A DNA stretch of 64,000 nt, taken from contig NZ_WUEK01000001.1 in NCBI RefSeq assembly GCF_009823805.1, positions 454,688-518,687 of the forward strand, in the 5' to 3' direction. The DNA comes from Nocardioides flavescens. GTDB taxonomy: Bacteria; Actinomycetota; Actinomycetes; Propionibacteriales; Nocardioidaceae. The position numbers and the translations under genes are program-made. The notes below the pieces were generated by a model that saw only the letters and a program-made list of their open reading frames with translations, had not been told where the DNA came from and searched no databases. This document shows, piece after piece, positions 8,467 to 20,086 of this stretch (positions within the stretch are counted from its first letter, which is position 1; every line of letters begins with the position of its first letter).

Positions 8467-8973
8467 ATGAGGAGCATCGACCGCGACACCGAGTTCGCCG
8501 AGTTCGTGACCGCCCAGCGCCCGACACTGCTGCGCCTGGCCCGGCTGCTGACGGCCGGAGACCCGGCGTACGCCGAGGACCTGGTGCAGACGACGCTGAC
8601 CAGGTTGTACGTCCACTGGCCGCGGGTGCGACGGGCGGGCAACCCCGTGGGCTACGCCCGCACCGCGCTCACCCACGCGTTCGTCGACGAGCAGCGCCGC
8701 GCCCACCGGCGCCGCGAGCACCTGACGGAGACACCCCGCGAGACCACGGCGCCCGCGACCGACCCGGACCTCGCCGACGTCGTCCTGGGCGCGCTGCGGG
8801 GGCTCCCGCCCCGCCAGCGCGCCGTCGTCGTGCTGCGGCACTGGCTCGACCTCGACACCACCGAGACCGCCCGCGCGCTCGGCTGCACGACCGGGACCGT
8901 GAAGTCCCAGAACGCGAAGGCGCTGGCCCACCTGCGGGCCACCCTCGACCTGACCCTGGAGGACCAGCGATGA
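8467..8973 (+). CDS. SigE-family ECF sigma factor
   Basis: This 168-aa sigma-70 family protein has region 2 ([42 protein letters not shown], the SigE-family actinobacterial signature) and region 4 ([45 protein letters not shown], an HTH). It directs RNA polymerase to a small regulon. ATG 8467 is preceded by GGAAGGAGG. Its stop overlaps the next start (ATGA), so the downstream membrane-anchored protein is its likely partner or regulator. Confidence 0.9.
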   Translation: MRSIDRDTEFAEFVTAQRPTLLRLARLLTAGDPAYAEDLVQTTLTRLYVHWPRVRRAGNPVGYARTALTHAFVDEQRRAHRRREHLTETPRETTAPATDPDLADVVLGALRGLPPRQRAVVVLRHWLDLDTTETARALGCTTGTVKSQNAKALAHLRATLDLTLEDQR

Positions 8974-9629
8974 ACGACCTGTCCGACCTGCTCGACCGCG
9001 CCGCGGGACAGGCCGACGCCGTCCACGACACCCGTCCCGACGTGGTCCGCGGCCGGCGGGCGCTCGCCCGCACCCGGCTCCGGCGTACGGCGCTGGGTGC
9101 GGTCGGCATCGCCGCCGTCGGGGTCGTCGGACTCGCAGCCACGGGCATCGGCGGCCGCGACCGCGATGCGGCCCCGGTGGCGACCGATCCACCGACCGTC
9201 GAGACCACGTCCGCGCCCACCACCGACCCCACGCCCTCGCCCACGCCTCCACCCTCGGCGAACCACGTCGGCATCGTCACGAACACGCCCCCCGGCTGGC
9301 AGGTCCAGGGCAACGACCCGTCGACGCTCGTGATGGCCCGCCCCGGCGACACCTCGAGCCGCGACGACTTCGGGGGCAAGCTCGTCCTGATGCTCACCAG
9401 CAACCCGCCGAGCGGCCAGAAGCGGGTCCTGGACACCGGACGGGTCGTCTGGGTCGACCGGAGCGCCCAGAGCGGCTACAGCACCGTCGCGGTCCGCACC
9501 CGCCAGCCGGCTGAACCGGAGGGGCTGCTCGTGCTGCAGTTCCCCACCGACGCGATCAGCGAGCAGCAGGCGATCAGCCTCGTCACCGACGCGCTGGTGC
9601 TGCGCGACGCGGTGCCGGTAGAAGGGTGA
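8970..9629 (+). CDS. membrane-anchored protein coupled to ECF sigma factor (putative anti-sigma)
   Basis: This 219-aa protein has a cytoplasmic N-terminus (residues 1-40, DLSDLLDRAAGQADAVHDTRPDVVRGRR), one membrane helix (about 42-61), a Thr/Pro-rich stalk (about 68-95), and an extracytoplasmic domain. The same layout follows many SigE-family genes in Nocardioides-like genomes. The ATGA overlap with the sigma gene supports joint function, but no zinc-binding anti-sigma motif (HxxxCxxC) is present, so regulation of the sigma factor is inferred. Its 3' end overlaps the convergent SGNH gene by 47 bp. Confidence 0.7.
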   Translation: MNDLSDLLDRAAGQADAVHDTRPDVVRGRRALARTRLRRTALGAVGIAAVGVVGLAATGIGGRDRDAAPVATDPPTVETTSAPTTDPTPSPTPPPSANHVGIVTNTPPGWQVQGNDPSTLVMARPGDTSSRDDFGGKLVLMLTSNPPSGQKRVLDTGRVVWVDRSAQSGYSTVAVRTRQPAEPEGLLVLQFPTDAISEQQAISLVTDALVLRDAVPVEG

Positions 9630-10344
9630 GGGTCGGCGCCCAGTCCCGCGCCCGGCGTCCGACCCACGGGGCGCCCTCGCGCACGAGCCACGCGACGTCG
9701 TCACGCCAGCCCTGCGGGAGCCCGCCGGACGGCAGCAGCGAGGGCGGCTGGAACTCCATCCCGGCCGCGAGCAGCAGCTCGGCGTGGGCCCGGGCGAGGG
9801 CGCGGTGACCGAGCTCGGAGGGGTGCAGCCGGTCGACCGACCAGAACGCCCGCTGCAGGACCTGCGGCTGCAGGGCGAGGTCGACCCGGTGCCCGCCGTA
9901 CGACGCGTGCACCTCGTCGTAGACCGCGTTGACGCACCCGAGCCGGGCGCGCAGGGGCCGCGCCAGCCAGCTCGGCAGGCCGAAGACGGCCGCGTGGTCG
10001 TGGTAGCGCACGGTGAGCAGCTGCGCCCCCGCATCGGTGAGTGCCTCGGCGCAGGTGAGCACCCGCTCGCGCAGGTCGGCCGGGTCGAAGCTCGCGCGCA
10101 TCGTGTCGTTGAGGCCGACCACGAGCGAGGCGAGGTCGGGCCGGTGCGCGAGGGCGTCGTCGAGCTGGTGCTCCAGCACGTCGGCCGAGGTCGAGCCCGA
10201 GACCGCGAGGTTGCAGTAGGAGAGGTCGTACGACGTCGTGAGGGCGGCGGCCAGCAGCCGCGACCAGCCGCGCCACCCGTCGGGCACGGGGTCGCCGACC
10301 CCGACGGTCGCGCTGTCTCCGAGGGCGGCGTACCTGACGTACAC
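9583..10344 (-). CDS. SGNH/GDSL-family hydrolase
   Basis: This 253-aa esterase/lipase-like hydrolase has block I YAALGDSATVGVGDP (nucleophile Ser in GDS), an AVSGSTSADV block, block III VVGLNDTMR (oxyanion Asn), and block V SVDRLHPSELGH (catalytic Asp and His). Substrate unknown; cytoplasmic, since no signal peptide is seen. The GTG at 10344 is chosen because it begins the conserved VYVRYAALGDS strand; an upstream in-frame start would add 20 residues running into the hairpin at 10374-10405. The C-terminus overlaps the sigma partner gene tail to tail. Confidence 0.85.
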   Translation of the reverse strand: MYVRYAALGDSATVGVGDPVPDGWRGWSRLLAAALTTSYDLSYCNLAVSGSTSADVLEHQLDDALAHRPDLASLVVGLNDTMRASFDPADLRERVLTCAEALTDAGAQLLTVRYHDHAAVFGLPSWLARPLRARLGCVNAVYDEVHASYGGHRVDLALQPQVLQRAFWSVDRLHPSELGHRALARAHAELLLAAGMEFQPPSLLPSGGLPQGWRDDVAWLVREGAPWVGRRARDWAPTLTLLPAPRRAAPARR

Positions 10345-10373
10345 GAGCCGAGCGTCGCGGCCCGCACGCACCA

Positions 10374-10405
10374 GGTGGCCGACACGACGTGTCGTGTCGG
10401 CCACC
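10374..10405. terminator. perfect inverted repeat, likely terminator of the ABC operon
   Basis: The 15-bp arms GGTGGCCGACACGAC and GTCGTGTCGGCCACC flank a GT loop. It lies between the end of the leftward ABC permease gene and the leftward SGNH gene. There is no U-tract, as is common for actinobacterial terminators. It could also be an operator for the SGNH gene. Confidence 0.55.
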
Positions 10406-10460
10406 GGTGGGTGAAGCCTGGGTCGTGCCGGACCCTCAGCAGCGGGCTACGCGAACTCGA

Positions 10461-11273
10461 TCACTTGAACTCGATCCGCAGCAGCCGCCAGATGCCGATG
10501 GCCAGCGGCACGATCAGCCAGATGAAGCCGGAGGTGGCGATCTGGGCCCACTGCTCACCGGTCGGCGAGAAGTCGCCCGAGATGAGCGGGGTCTGCGCGG
10601 TGTTGAACTCGATCCAGGGCGCGATCTTGTCGAAGCCGTCGCTGAGGGCGCGCAGGATCCCGACGGCCGTCGGCAGGATGAACGAGTAGACGAAGTAGCC
10701 CACGATCGCCGCGGGGGTGTTCATGATGAGCATCGCCAGCGCGAAGCCGACGAAGACACCGATGACGTTGGCCAGCACGATGGCGTTGACGACGATGCCC
10801 GTGTCGAGCGACCACGACGGCGAGCCGCCGGTGACGATCCCGAACAGCGTGCCGAGCACCGCCAGCACGAGGCCGAGCACCATGACACTGACCGCCAGGC
10901 CGAGGCCGGCGAGGAACTTCGCGAGCACCACGCGCGAACGTCGCGGCTCGAGGGTGAAGGTGACCAGCCCGTTGCGCTGGCTAGCCTCGCTGGTCACGAG
11001 CATGATCGCGATGATCGGCAGGAAGTAGCCCAGGACGGCGCCGGGCACCTGCAGGAAGTCCTGGAAGTTCTTCTGGTCGTCGCCGGCGGCGAAGGCGTAG
11101 ATGACCTCGACCGCGACGACGAGCAGGAGGATCGCGGCGATGAACCAGCGCCCGGCGCGGGTGTCGAGCGCCTTGCGGTACTCCACCTTGGCGAGCCGGG
11201 TCAGGGGCACCTGCGGCGTGCTCGCGAGGTCGAGGGGGCGAGGGTTGGCGGTGCTGGCAGAGGTGGCGCTCAT
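10461..11273 (-). CDS. ABC-2 type transporter permease
   Basis: This 270-aa membrane permease has a roughly 35-residue cytoplasmic start, then six predicted membrane segments (residues about 45-62, 83-100, 130-152, 165-190, 197-215, 245-262). The EPRRSRVVLAKFLAG motif between helices 2 and 3 is typical of ABC-2 exporter permeases. It pairs with the ATPase upstream (4-bp ATGA overlap). Substrate unknown; neighbouring LuxR-type two-component genes suggest a drug or antimicrobial peptide exporter. ATG 11273 is supported by the overlap. Confidence 0.85.
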   Translation of the reverse strand: MSATSASTANPRPLDLASTPQVPLTRLAKVEYRKALDTRAGRWFIAAILLLVVAVEVIYAFAAGDDQKNFQDFLQVPGAVLGYFLPIIAIMLVTSEASQRNGLVTFTLEPRRSRVVLAKFLAGLGLAVSVMVLGLVLAVLGTLFGIVTGGSPSWSLDTGIVVNAIVLANVIGVFVGFALAMLIMNTPAAIVGYFVYSFILPTAVGILRALSDGFDKIAPWIEFNTAQTPLISGDFSPTGEQWAQIATSGFIWLIVPLAIGIWRLLRIEFK

Positions 11274-12211
11274 CGGGCGGTTCCTTCGGCGGTCGCGGGC
11301 GCGGACGGGGTCTGGGCGGGGGCCTCGCGCTGGGTGTCCTCGGTGAGGGAGAGGAACAGGTCCTCCAGTCCCCCGCCGGCCGAGCGCAGGTCGGTCAGCA
11401 CGATGGCCTGCTCGGCCGCGACGCGACCGACCTCGACCGGCGCGCACTCGGCGCGCAGGCCCGTGCCGGCGGCCGCGACGGTGACGCCCTTGGCCTGCAG
11501 GGCCTTGGCGAGCAGGTCGTTGTCGAGGGCGGTGACGTGGGCGGCCTTGGTCTCGGTCCCGGCGAGCAGCTGCTCCTTGGTGCCGCTGGCCACGATGCGG
11601 CCGCGACCGATGAGGATCATCTCGTCGGCGATCTGCTCGACCTCGTGCAGCAGGTGGCTCGAGAGCAGCACCGTGCCGCCCCGGTCGGCGTAGTCCTTCA
11701 GCAGGCCGCGCATCCAACGGATGCCGGCCGGGTCGAGTCCGTTGGCGGGCTCGTCGAGGATCAGCACGGACGGGTCGCCGAGCAGCGCGTGGGCGATGCC
11801 GAGGCGCTGCTTCATGCCGAGCGAGTAGTTCTTGAGGCGGCGCTTGGCCTCGCGGTCGTCGAGGGAGACCATCCGCAGCATCTCGTCGACGCGTGACTTC
11901 GGCAGCCCCATCGTCTCGGCGCCGATGGTGAGGATCTCGCGACCGGTGCGTCCGGCGTGCTGCGCGGACGCGTCGAGCAGGACCCCGACGTGGCGGCCCG
12001 GGTTGGGGATGTCGGCGTAGCGGTGGCCACCGATGGTGACGCGCCCCGACGTCGGCTGGGTGAGCCCGACCATGACGCGCATCGTGGTGGTCTTGCCCGC
12101 GCCGTTGGGCCCGAGGAACCCGGTCACCCGACCGGGCTGGCAGACGAAGCTGACGTCGTCGACGGCGGTGAAGGCGCCGTACCTGCGCGTGAGTGATTCG
12201 ACGGTGATCAT
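11270..12211 (-). CDS. ABC exporter ATP-binding protein
   Basis: This 313-aa ATPase of the CcmA/DrrA-like class has Walker A GPNGAGKTTTM (about residue 32), the signature YSLGMKQRLGIA, Walker B VLILDEPANGLDP, and the H-loop SSHLLHEVEQIA. The last roughly 90 residues form an accessory domain rather than nucleotide-binding core. ATG 12211 (MITVESL) has a GGTGGAG ribosome site; an in-frame start 42 bp upstream would add a non-conserved tail. With the permease it forms a two-gene exporter operon, divergent from a histidine kinase/response regulator pair that may control it. Confidence 0.9.
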   Translation of the reverse strand: MITVESLTRRYGAFTAVDDVSFVCQPGRVTGFLGPNGAGKTTTMRVMVGLTQPTSGRVTIGGHRYADIPNPGRHVGVLLDASAQHAGRTGREILTIGAETMGLPKSRVDEMLRMVSLDDREAKRRLKNYSLGMKQRLGIAHALLGDPSVLILDEPANGLDPAGIRWMRGLLKDYADRGGTVLLSSHLLHEVEQIADEMILIGRGRIVASGTKEQLLAGTETKAAHVTALDNDLLAKALQAKGVTVAAAGTGLRAECAPVEVGRVAAEQAIVLTDLRSAGGGLEDLFLSLTEDTQREAPAQTPSAPATAEGTAR

Positions 12212-12269
12212 GGCTCCACCCTGCCCGAGCGGCAGGCCCCGCACATCGGACAAGTGTCACGTGTCGGCA

Positions 12270-12283
12270 CCTACCTAAGTAGG
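12270..12283. promoter_or_regulatory. small palindrome between ABC operon and two-component system
   Basis: CCTAC-CTAA-GTAGG sits in the 131-bp divergent region. It is a candidate binding site for the NarL-type response regulator encoded at 13512-14159. Only position and symmetry support this. Confidence 0.35.
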
Positions 12284-12342
12284 GGTCTGCGCCCGACCGC
12301 CGCACGCTGCGGGCGACGTACGTCGGTCGCTAGCGTGGCCGC

Positions 12343-13515
12343 GTGCCGGACAGCCAGGACCGCCCGACCCCGGCGGACTACCAGCCACGGGTCTCGGCCT
12401 GGGGCTGGACCTGGCGCCTGCTGCTGACCCTGCTGATCAGCGCCTTCGGCTGGGTCCCGCTCATCGGCGAGCAGAGCCGCGGCCTGCTCGCGATCGACGT
12501 CACCGTCGGGCTCCTGGCCTACGTGCTGGCGTTCGGCTGGCGCCGCCGCCACCCGCTGCCGATCGCGGTCGTCGTCAGCCTGCTCGCCGCGGTCTCTGGC
12601 ATCGCGGCCGGGCCCAGCGTGCTCGTGGCCGTCTCGGTCGCGACCCGGCGCCGGTGGCGCGAGATCGTCGTCGTCGGCTGCGTGGGCTTCGCGGCGGCAC
12701 AGCTGCTGGTGACCTGGCAGCCGAGCGCGAACGACGCCGACCCGTGGTGGCTGCTGCTCGGGCTCAACGCCTTCGGCACCCTCGCGATCATCGCCTGGGG
12801 GCTCTACATCGGCTCGCGCCGCGAGCTCATCTGGACCCTGCGCAACCGTGCGGAGCGCGCGGAGTCCGAGCAGGCGCTGCGGGTCGCGCAGGCCCGCACC
12901 AACGAGCGCGCCCGCATCGCCCGCGAGATGCACGACGTCCTCGCCCACCGCATCTCCCAGATCTCGATGCACGCCGGCGCGCTCGCCTTCCGCGAGGACC
13001 TCGACGCCGCCTCGATGCGCGAGAGCGCCGGGGTCGTCCAGGCCAAGGCGCACGAGGCGCTCACCGACCTGCGGGGCGTCCTCGGCGTGCTGCGCGACGG
13101 CGACGGCGAGCTCACCACCGCCCCGCAGCCGACGTACGCCGACCTCGAGGCGCTGGTCGCCGAGGCCCGCGGCTCCGGTCTGGCCGTCGACTACGACGAC
13201 CGCGTCGAGCGCGACGGGGCCGAGACCGTGCCCGACGCCGCGGGTCGTACGGTCTACCGGATCGTCCAGGAGGGCATGACCAACGCCCGCAAGCACGCGC
13301 CCGGCAGCCGGCTCGCCATCGAGCTGACCGGCTCGCCGGAGGAGGGACTCGACGTCGTGATGCGCAACCCGCTCGGCTTCGGCAGTCGCACCCCGGGCGC
13401 CGGGCTCGGCCTGGTCGGCCTCGCCGAGCGCGCCGAGCTGCGCGGCGGCCGGCTCGCGACCCGCGTCGAGGGCGACACCTTCGTGCTGCACGGCTGGATC
13501 CCGTGGGCGGCGTGA
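12343..13515 (+). CDS. NarL-type sensor histidine kinase
   Basis: This 390-aa membrane kinase has about five hydrophobic segments in residues 24-157. A HisKA_3 dimerisation box follows (ERARIAREMHDVLAHRIS, phospho-acceptor His197), then a HATPase domain with N-box RIVQEGMTNARKHAP and G-box GAGLGLVGLAERAEL. The short extracytoplasmic loops suggest sensing at the membrane, as in cell-envelope stress kinases. The GTG at 12343 lies 6 nt after a TAGCGT hexamer, consistent with a leaderless transcript. Its stop overlaps the response regulator start (GTGA). Confidence 0.9.
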   Translation: MPDSQDRPTPADYQPRVSAWGWTWRLLLTLLISAFGWVPLIGEQSRGLLAIDVTVGLLAYVLAFGWRRRHPLPIAVVVSLLAAVSGIAAGPSVLVAVSVATRRRWREIVVVGCVGFAAAQLLVTWQPSANDADPWWLLLGLNAFGTLAIIAWGLYIGSRRELIWTLRNRAERAESEQALRVAQARTNERARIAREMHDVLAHRISQISMHAGALAFREDLDAASMRESAGVVQAKAHEALTDLRGVLGVLRDGDGELTTAPQPTYADLEALVAEARGSGLAVDYDDRVERDGAETVPDAAGRTVYRIVQEGMTNARKHAPGSRLAIELTGSPEEGLDVVMRNPLGFGSRTPGAGLGLVGLAERAELRGGRLATRVEGDTFVLHGWIPWAA

Positions 13516-14159
13516 GGCTGCTGGTCGTCGACGACGACCCGCTGGTGCGCTCCGCGCTGACCCTGATGCTCGGCGGTCAGCCCGACGTCGAGGTCGTCGG
13601 CGAGGCCGGCGACGGCCTGCAGGCCCTGACGCAGGTGCGCGAGCTGCGCCCCGACGTCGTGCTGATGGACATCCGGATGCCGCGGATGAGCGGCCTGGAG
13701 GCCACGGCCGCGCTGCACGCGCGTCCCGAGCCCCCGCACGTCATCGTGCTCACGACGTTCGACGCCGACGAGCACGTGCTCGGGGCGCTCGCCGCCGGCG
13801 CCGACGGGTTCCTGCTCAAGGACACCCCGCCCGCCCAGCTGCTCGAGGCGGTGCGGGCCGTCGCCGAGGGCGACCCCATGCTCTCCCCGTCGGTCACCCG
13901 CACCCTGATCGAGCGGCTGCGCGCCGACCCCGCCGCCGACCGCGCCGAGCAGGCCCAGCAGCGCCTCGCCTCGCTCACCGGACGCGAGCACGAGGTCGCC
14001 CTCGCGGTCGGGCGCGGCCTCACCAACGCCGAGATCGCCCGCGAGCTGTGCCTGTCGGTCCCGACCGTCAAGGCCCACGTCTCCCGGCTGTTCGACAAGC
14101 TCGCCGTCACCAACCGCGTCCAGATCGCCATCTGCGTCCACGACGCCGGGCTGGTCTGA
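13512..14159 (+). CDS. NarL/LuxR-family response regulator
   Basis: This 215-aa regulator has a receiver domain with acidic cluster DDD near residues 7-9, phospho-acceptor Asp53 (VVLMDIRMP), switch Thr in VLTTF and Lys in FLLKD. The C-terminal LuxR HTH reads LTGREHEVALAVGRGLTNAEIARELCLSVPTVKAHVSRLFDKL. The GTG at 13512 overlaps the kinase stop. It is likely to act on the divergent ABC exporter, judged from position. Confidence 0.93.
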   Translation: MRLLVVDDDPLVRSALTLMLGGQPDVEVVGEAGDGLQALTQVRELRPDVVLMDIRMPRMSGLEATAALHARPEPPHVIVLTTFDADEHVLGALAAGADGFLLKDTPPAQLLEAVRAVAEGDPMLSPSVTRTLIERLRADPAADRAEQAQQRLASLTGREHEVALAVGRGLTNAEIARELCLSVPTVKAHVSRLFDKLAVTNRVQIAICVHDAGLV

Positions 14160-14170
14160 GCGCCCGTCTC

Positions 14171-14944
14171 CTACAGGTCGTAGACCGCGCCGGTGCGGGC
14201 GAGCTCGGCGGAGCCGTCCCAGACCTCGGTGGCCTCGGCGAGCATCGCCTCGGCGTCGTGCCACGGCGGCACGTGGGTGATCACGAGACGGCCGACGCCG
14301 GCGGAGGCGGCGAGCTCGCCGCAGTCGCGTCCGGTGAGGTGGATGCCCGGAGGGTTGTCGTCGCCGTGGCGGAACGACGCCTCGGCGAGCAGCAGGTCGA
14401 CACCGTCCGCGAGGGGCGCGAGGGCGTCGCAGACGGCGGTGTCGCCGGTGTAGGCGACGGTGCGCCCGTCGGCGCTGACGCGCAGGCCGTAGGCCTCGAC
14501 GGGGTGCTCGACCGGGAACGCCTCGACGGTGAACGGTCCGACCTCGACCGGGGCGCCCGGCGCCCAGGACACGAAGTCGAACTCCTCGCTCATGCCCGGG
14601 TCCTCGGGCAGGTCGTAGCCGCGCGCGAGCCGGCCGGGGGTGTCGCTCGGGCCGTGCACCGGGATCCGCGGCTGCGCGCCGTCGGGGTGGTACTTGCGCA
14701 TGACGTAGTAGCCCGAGAAGTCCAGGCAGTGGTCGGCGTGCAGGTGGCTCAGCAGCACCGCGTCGACGGCCAGCGGGTCGGCGTAGCGCTGCAGCACGCC
14801 GAGCGCGCCGCTGCCGAGGTCGAGCAGCACCCGCCAGGTACGCGCGCCGGTGCCGTCGTCGTGCTCGGCCTCGAGCAGGTAGCAGGACGCGGCGGAGTCC
14901 GGGCCGGGGAAGGACCCCGAGCACCCGATGACGGTCAGCTTCAT
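14171..14944 (-). CDS. MBL-fold phosphodiesterase, Rv1339 type
   Basis: This 257-aa metallo-beta-lactamase-fold enzyme has an N-terminal [20 protein letters not shown], metal motif [21 protein letters not shown], and the late His of ITHVPPWH. It is closest in pattern to mycobacterial Rv1339, described as an atypical class II cyclic-AMP phosphodiesterase, and RNase Z-like folds are related. The gene order murI then this gene matches Rv1338-Rv1339. The ATG at 14944 overlaps the murI stop. cAMP as substrate is by family inference. Confidence 0.85.
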   Translation of the reverse strand: MKLTVIGCSGSFPGPDSAASCYLLEAEHDDGTGARTWRVLLDLGSGALGVLQRYADPLAVDAVLLSHLHADHCLDFSGYYVMRKYHPDGAQPRIPVHGPSDTPGRLARGYDLPEDPGMSEEFDFVSWAPGAPVEVGPFTVEAFPVEHPVEAYGLRVSADGRTVAYTGDTAVCDALAPLADGVDLLLAEASFRHGDDNPPGIHLTGRDCGELAASAGVGRLVITHVPPWHDAEAMLAEATEVWDGSAELARTGAVYDL

Positions 14945-15765
14945 CTGAGACCCCCCGCGAACTGGCTGGCCGCCATCATCTCCGCTCCCAGGAAACGGCG
15001 CCCGATCGTCTCGAACTCCTGCGGCTCCCCCGTCGTCGCGAAGGTGTACGTCGGCACGCCCGACGGGCGCAGCAGCCCGGTGGTGGTGAGCATCCGGTAG
15101 ACGTCCTTGGCGCACTCCTCCGCGCTGCTCACCAGAGTGATCGCGTCGCCGACGACGTAGGAGATGACGCCGGTGAGCAGGGGGTAGTGCGTGCAGCCGA
15201 GGATCAGGGTGTCGACCCCGGCTGCGGTGAGCGGGTCGAGGTACTCGTGGGCCGCGGCGAGCAGTTCCTCGCCGCCGGTGACGCCGGCCTCGACGAAGTC
15301 GACGAAGCGGGGGCAGGCCTGGGTGGTCAGCTCGACCTGCGGGGCCGCGGCGAAGGCGTCCTCGTAGGCCATCGACTCCTTCGTCGCCCGGGTGCAGATC
15401 ACCCCGATCCGGCCGCTCCGGCTCGCGGCGACCGCGCGGCGAGTGGCGGGCAGGATCACCTCGACGACCGGCACGTCGTAGCGCTCGCGGGCGTCGCGGA
15501 GCATGGCCGCGCTGGCGGAGTTGCAGGCGATGACGAGGGCCTTCACGCCCTGGGCGTAGAGGTGGTCGAGGCACTCGAGGGCGTACTCGCGCACCTCCGC
15601 GATCGGCTTCTGGCCGTAGGGCTGCCGGGCCGTGTCGCCGAGGTAGTGCACCGACTCGTGCGGCAGCTGGTCGATGACCGACCGCGCCACGGTCAGCCCG
15701 CCGAAACCGGAGTCGAAGATCCCGATCGGGGCGTCGGGCGACACCGTGGGGGCTGCGGGAGGCAC
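14941..15765 (-). CDS. murI: glutamate racemase
   Basis: This 274-aa enzyme converts L- to D-glutamate for peptidoglycan. Signatures are [28 protein letters not shown], the first catalytic Cys in VIACNSASA, and the second in LGCTHYPLL. The GTG at 15765 is preferred: it gives normal family length and a TAGGCT hexamer lies 8 nt upstream. A start at 15828 would add 21 residues of low-complexity sequence across that hexamer. It overlaps the phosphodiesterase gene by 4 bp. Confidence 0.93.
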   Translation of the reverse strand: MPPAAPTVSPDAPIGIFDSGFGGLTVARSVIDQLPHESVHYLGDTARQPYGQKPIAEVREYALECLDHLYAQGVKALVIACNSASAAMLRDARERYDVPVVEVILPATRRAVAASRSGRIGVICTRATKESMAYEDAFAAAPQVELTTQACPRFVDFVEAGVTGGEELLAAAHEYLDPLTAAGVDTLILGCTHYPLLTGVISYVVGDAITLVSSAEECAKDVYRMLTTTGLLRPSGVPTYTFATTGEPQEFETIGRRFLGAEMMAASQFAGGLR

Positions 15766-15831
15766 GGTGTCCGAGCCTAGGCTCTCGGCGCGCCCGCGCG
15801 GAATGGACGACGACGTGTCCTCGCGCACGCC

Positions 15832-18367
<2,536 letters not shown>

Positions 18368-18373
18368 CGCGGA

Positions 18374-18646
18374 TCAGCCCCCGGCGACAGCGGGGAGGAC
18401 GACGACCTGGTCGCCGTCCTTGAGCGGGGCCTCGAGACCGCCGAGGAAGCGGACGTCCTCGTCGTTGACGTAGACGTTGACGAAGCGGCGCAGGTCGCCG
18501 TTGTCGATCAGACGGTCCTTGATGCCGGAGTGGTTGGCCTCCAGGTCGTCGATGAGCGCCGAGAGGGTCGTGCCCTCCGCGGTGACCGACTTCTGGTCGC
18601 CGGTGTAGGTGCGCAGGATGGTCGGGATCCGGACCTCGATGGCCAT
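18374..18646 (-). CDS. cysO: sulfur carrier protein CysO (MoaD/ThiS-like)
   Basis: This 90-aa ubiquitin-like beta-grasp protein ends in VAGG. The terminal GlyGly is thiocarboxylated and donates sulfur to CysM. Family blocks are MAIEVRIPTILRTYTGDQKSV, a central DDLEANHSGIKDRL, and NVYVNDEDVRFL. An upstream AGGAGCACCACCAG sits before the ATG. It lies between mec and the NYN gene, all leftward. Confidence 0.93.
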   Translation of the reverse strand: MAIEVRIPTILRTYTGDQKSVTAEGTTLSALIDDLEANHSGIKDRLIDNGDLRRFVNVYVNDEDVRFLGGLEAPLKDGDQVVVLPAVAGG

Positions 18647-18695
18647 CTGGTGGTGCTCCTCGGTGCTCGGTGGGTCTCGTGGGTGAGTGGGTGGG

Positions 18696-19121
18696 TCAGA
18701 GCTCGTCGACCAGCTCGATCTCCTCCTCGGAGACCTCGCCGTCCACGATCCTGTAGGACCTGAACTCCACAGGCCCGTCGTTGTTCCCGTGCTCGCGTGT
18801 GCTGACGAGCACGTAGTGGGCGCCCGGCTCGGAGGCGAGCCCGGTGTCGGTGCGGCTGGGGTAGGCCTCGGTCGCCGTGTGGGAGTGGTAGATCACCACC
18901 GGCTCCTCGTCGCGGTCGTCCATCTCGCGGTAGAGCTTCAGCAGGTCGGTGGAGTCGAACTCGTAGAACGTCGGGCTGCCGGCGGCGTTGACCATCTCGA
19001 CGAGCCGCTCGGCCCGGTCGCTGCCCGCGGGGCCGGCGACGATGCCGCACGCCTCGTCGGGGTGGTCCCGCTTGGCGTGCGCGACGATCGCGTCGTACGT
19101 CGCCCGGTCGAGTCTCAGCAC
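18696..19121 (-). CDS. mec: JAMM-type protease Mec (CysO-cysteine peptidase)
   Basis: This 141-aa zinc isopeptidase releases cysteine from the CysO-Cys adduct. The JAMM motif is complete: Glu23 (DEACGI), H79-x-H81 (IYHSHTATEAYPSRTD), Ser89 and Asp92. It is the first gene of the mec-cysO-NYN-cysM run. The GTG at 19121 lies 6 nt after TAGGCT (19133-19128), suggesting a leaderless start. Confidence 0.93.
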   Translation of the reverse strand: MLRLDRATYDAIVAHAKRDHPDEACGIVAGPAGSDRAERLVEMVNAAGSPTFYEFDSTDLLKLYREMDDRDEEPVVIYHSHTATEAYPSRTDTGLASEPGAHYVLVSTREHGNNDGPVEFRSYRIVDGEVSEEEIELVDEL

Positions 19122-19146
19122 GGGGCCAGCCTAGGGCCCGGAGAGC

Positions 19147-19734
19147 TCAGCGCTTCGAGAGGGCCATGACGAGCGTCTCCTGCAGGTAGCCCACCCAGTC
19201 GTAGATCTCGTGGGCCTGCGCGCGGGGGTCGTCGTCCGGCAGCGACTCCCAGTACTCCTCGTCGCCGTCCTCGACCTCGAGGCGGGTGGCGAGTGCGAGG
19301 CGCACGTCGGTGAAGGAGCGCATCCAGGTCTCGGCGGTCGGCTCGTCGAGCTCGACGTCGATCATCAGCCCGTCCTCGGTGAGCTCGGGCGGCAGTCCGG
19401 CGTCCTCGAGGGTCTCGATGACCGTGACCGCGGCGGCGGCCTTGCCGTCGCGCAGCCCGCCCTCGGTGTAGCGGCGGAACTCCGAGGCGGCCTCCTCGTC
19501 GTCCGGGTACGCCGTGGGGAAGAGCCGCTGCAGGACGGGGTCGTCAGGCTCGGTCGTGGGGCCGGTGAAGTCCATCAGCGCCTCGAACGGGTCGACGTCG
19601 TCGCGCGGGACGGCGGCCTCGTTGCGCAGCAGCTCGACGAGCTGGGCCTCGAGGGAGCGCAGCAGGTCGGCCTCGAAGCCGGTGAACGTCGCGATGACCT
19701 GCTGGGAGCGACGGTGGCGCTGGAATCCGCTCAC
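19147..19734 (-). CDS. DUF2017 family protein
   Basis: This 195-aa soluble acidic protein starts FQRHRRSQQVIATFTGFEADLLRSLEAQLVELL and has a conserved block FRRYTEGGLRDGKAAAAVTVIETL. DUF2017 members always follow clpS in actinobacteria (Rv1332 in the tuberculosis bacillus), and the order here is the same with a 6-bp gap. Function unknown; a link to ClpS-ClpC proteolysis is suggested only by position. Confidence 0.9.
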   Translation of the reverse strand: MSGFQRHRRSQQVIATFTGFEADLLRSLEAQLVELLRNEAAVPRDDVDPFEALMDFTGPTTEPDDPVLQRLFPTAYPDDEEAASEFRRYTEGGLRDGKAAAAVTVIETLEDAGLPPELTEDGLMIDVELDEPTAETWMRSFTDVRLALATRLEVEDGDEEYWESLPDDDPRAQAHEIYDWVGYLQETLVMALSKR

Positions 19735-19740
19735 GTCCGC

Positions 19741-20037
19741 TCAGCTCTGCTTGTCGAGGGTCGCCCAGAGGCCGTACTCGTGCATCGCCTGCACGTCGCG
19801 CTCCATCTCCTCGCGACTGCCCGAGCTGACGACGGACTTGCCGTCCTCGTGCACCTCCATCATCAGCTTCTCGGCCTTCTTCTTGTCGTAGCCGAAGTAC
19901 TTCTGGAAGACGTAGGTGACGTAGGACATCAGGTTCACCGGGTCGTTCCAGACGATGGTCACCCACGGCGTCGCGAGGACGGTGATCTCCTCCGGGGTGC
20001 TGGTCGGCTCGACCTCGACGGGACTTGCTGCGGCCAC
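19741..20037 (-). CDS. clpS: ATP-dependent Clp protease adaptor ClpS
   Basis: This 98-aa adaptor delivers N-degron substrates to ClpC/ClpP. After a flexible 22-residue N-terminus come [45 protein letters not shown] (the N-degron pocket including NDPVN, plus the Clp-docking face) and a final [11 protein letters not shown]. Length is typical. It is divergent from pncB and first in a leftward operon with DUF2017. Confidence 0.95.
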   Translation of the reverse strand: MAAASPVEVEPTSTPEEITVLATPWVTIVWNDPVNLMSYVTYVFQKYFGYDKKKAEKLMMEVHEDGKSVVSSGSREEMERDVQAMHEYGLWATLDKQS

Positions 20038-20086
20038 TCCTCCATCGTGGCACAGCGCGCCCGTCGGGCAGCACTACGTTGGTCCG

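Noticed and set aside
10440..10500. second terminator near the ABC permease 3' end
   Set aside because: Only weak pairing; the 10374-10405 stem is far stronger.
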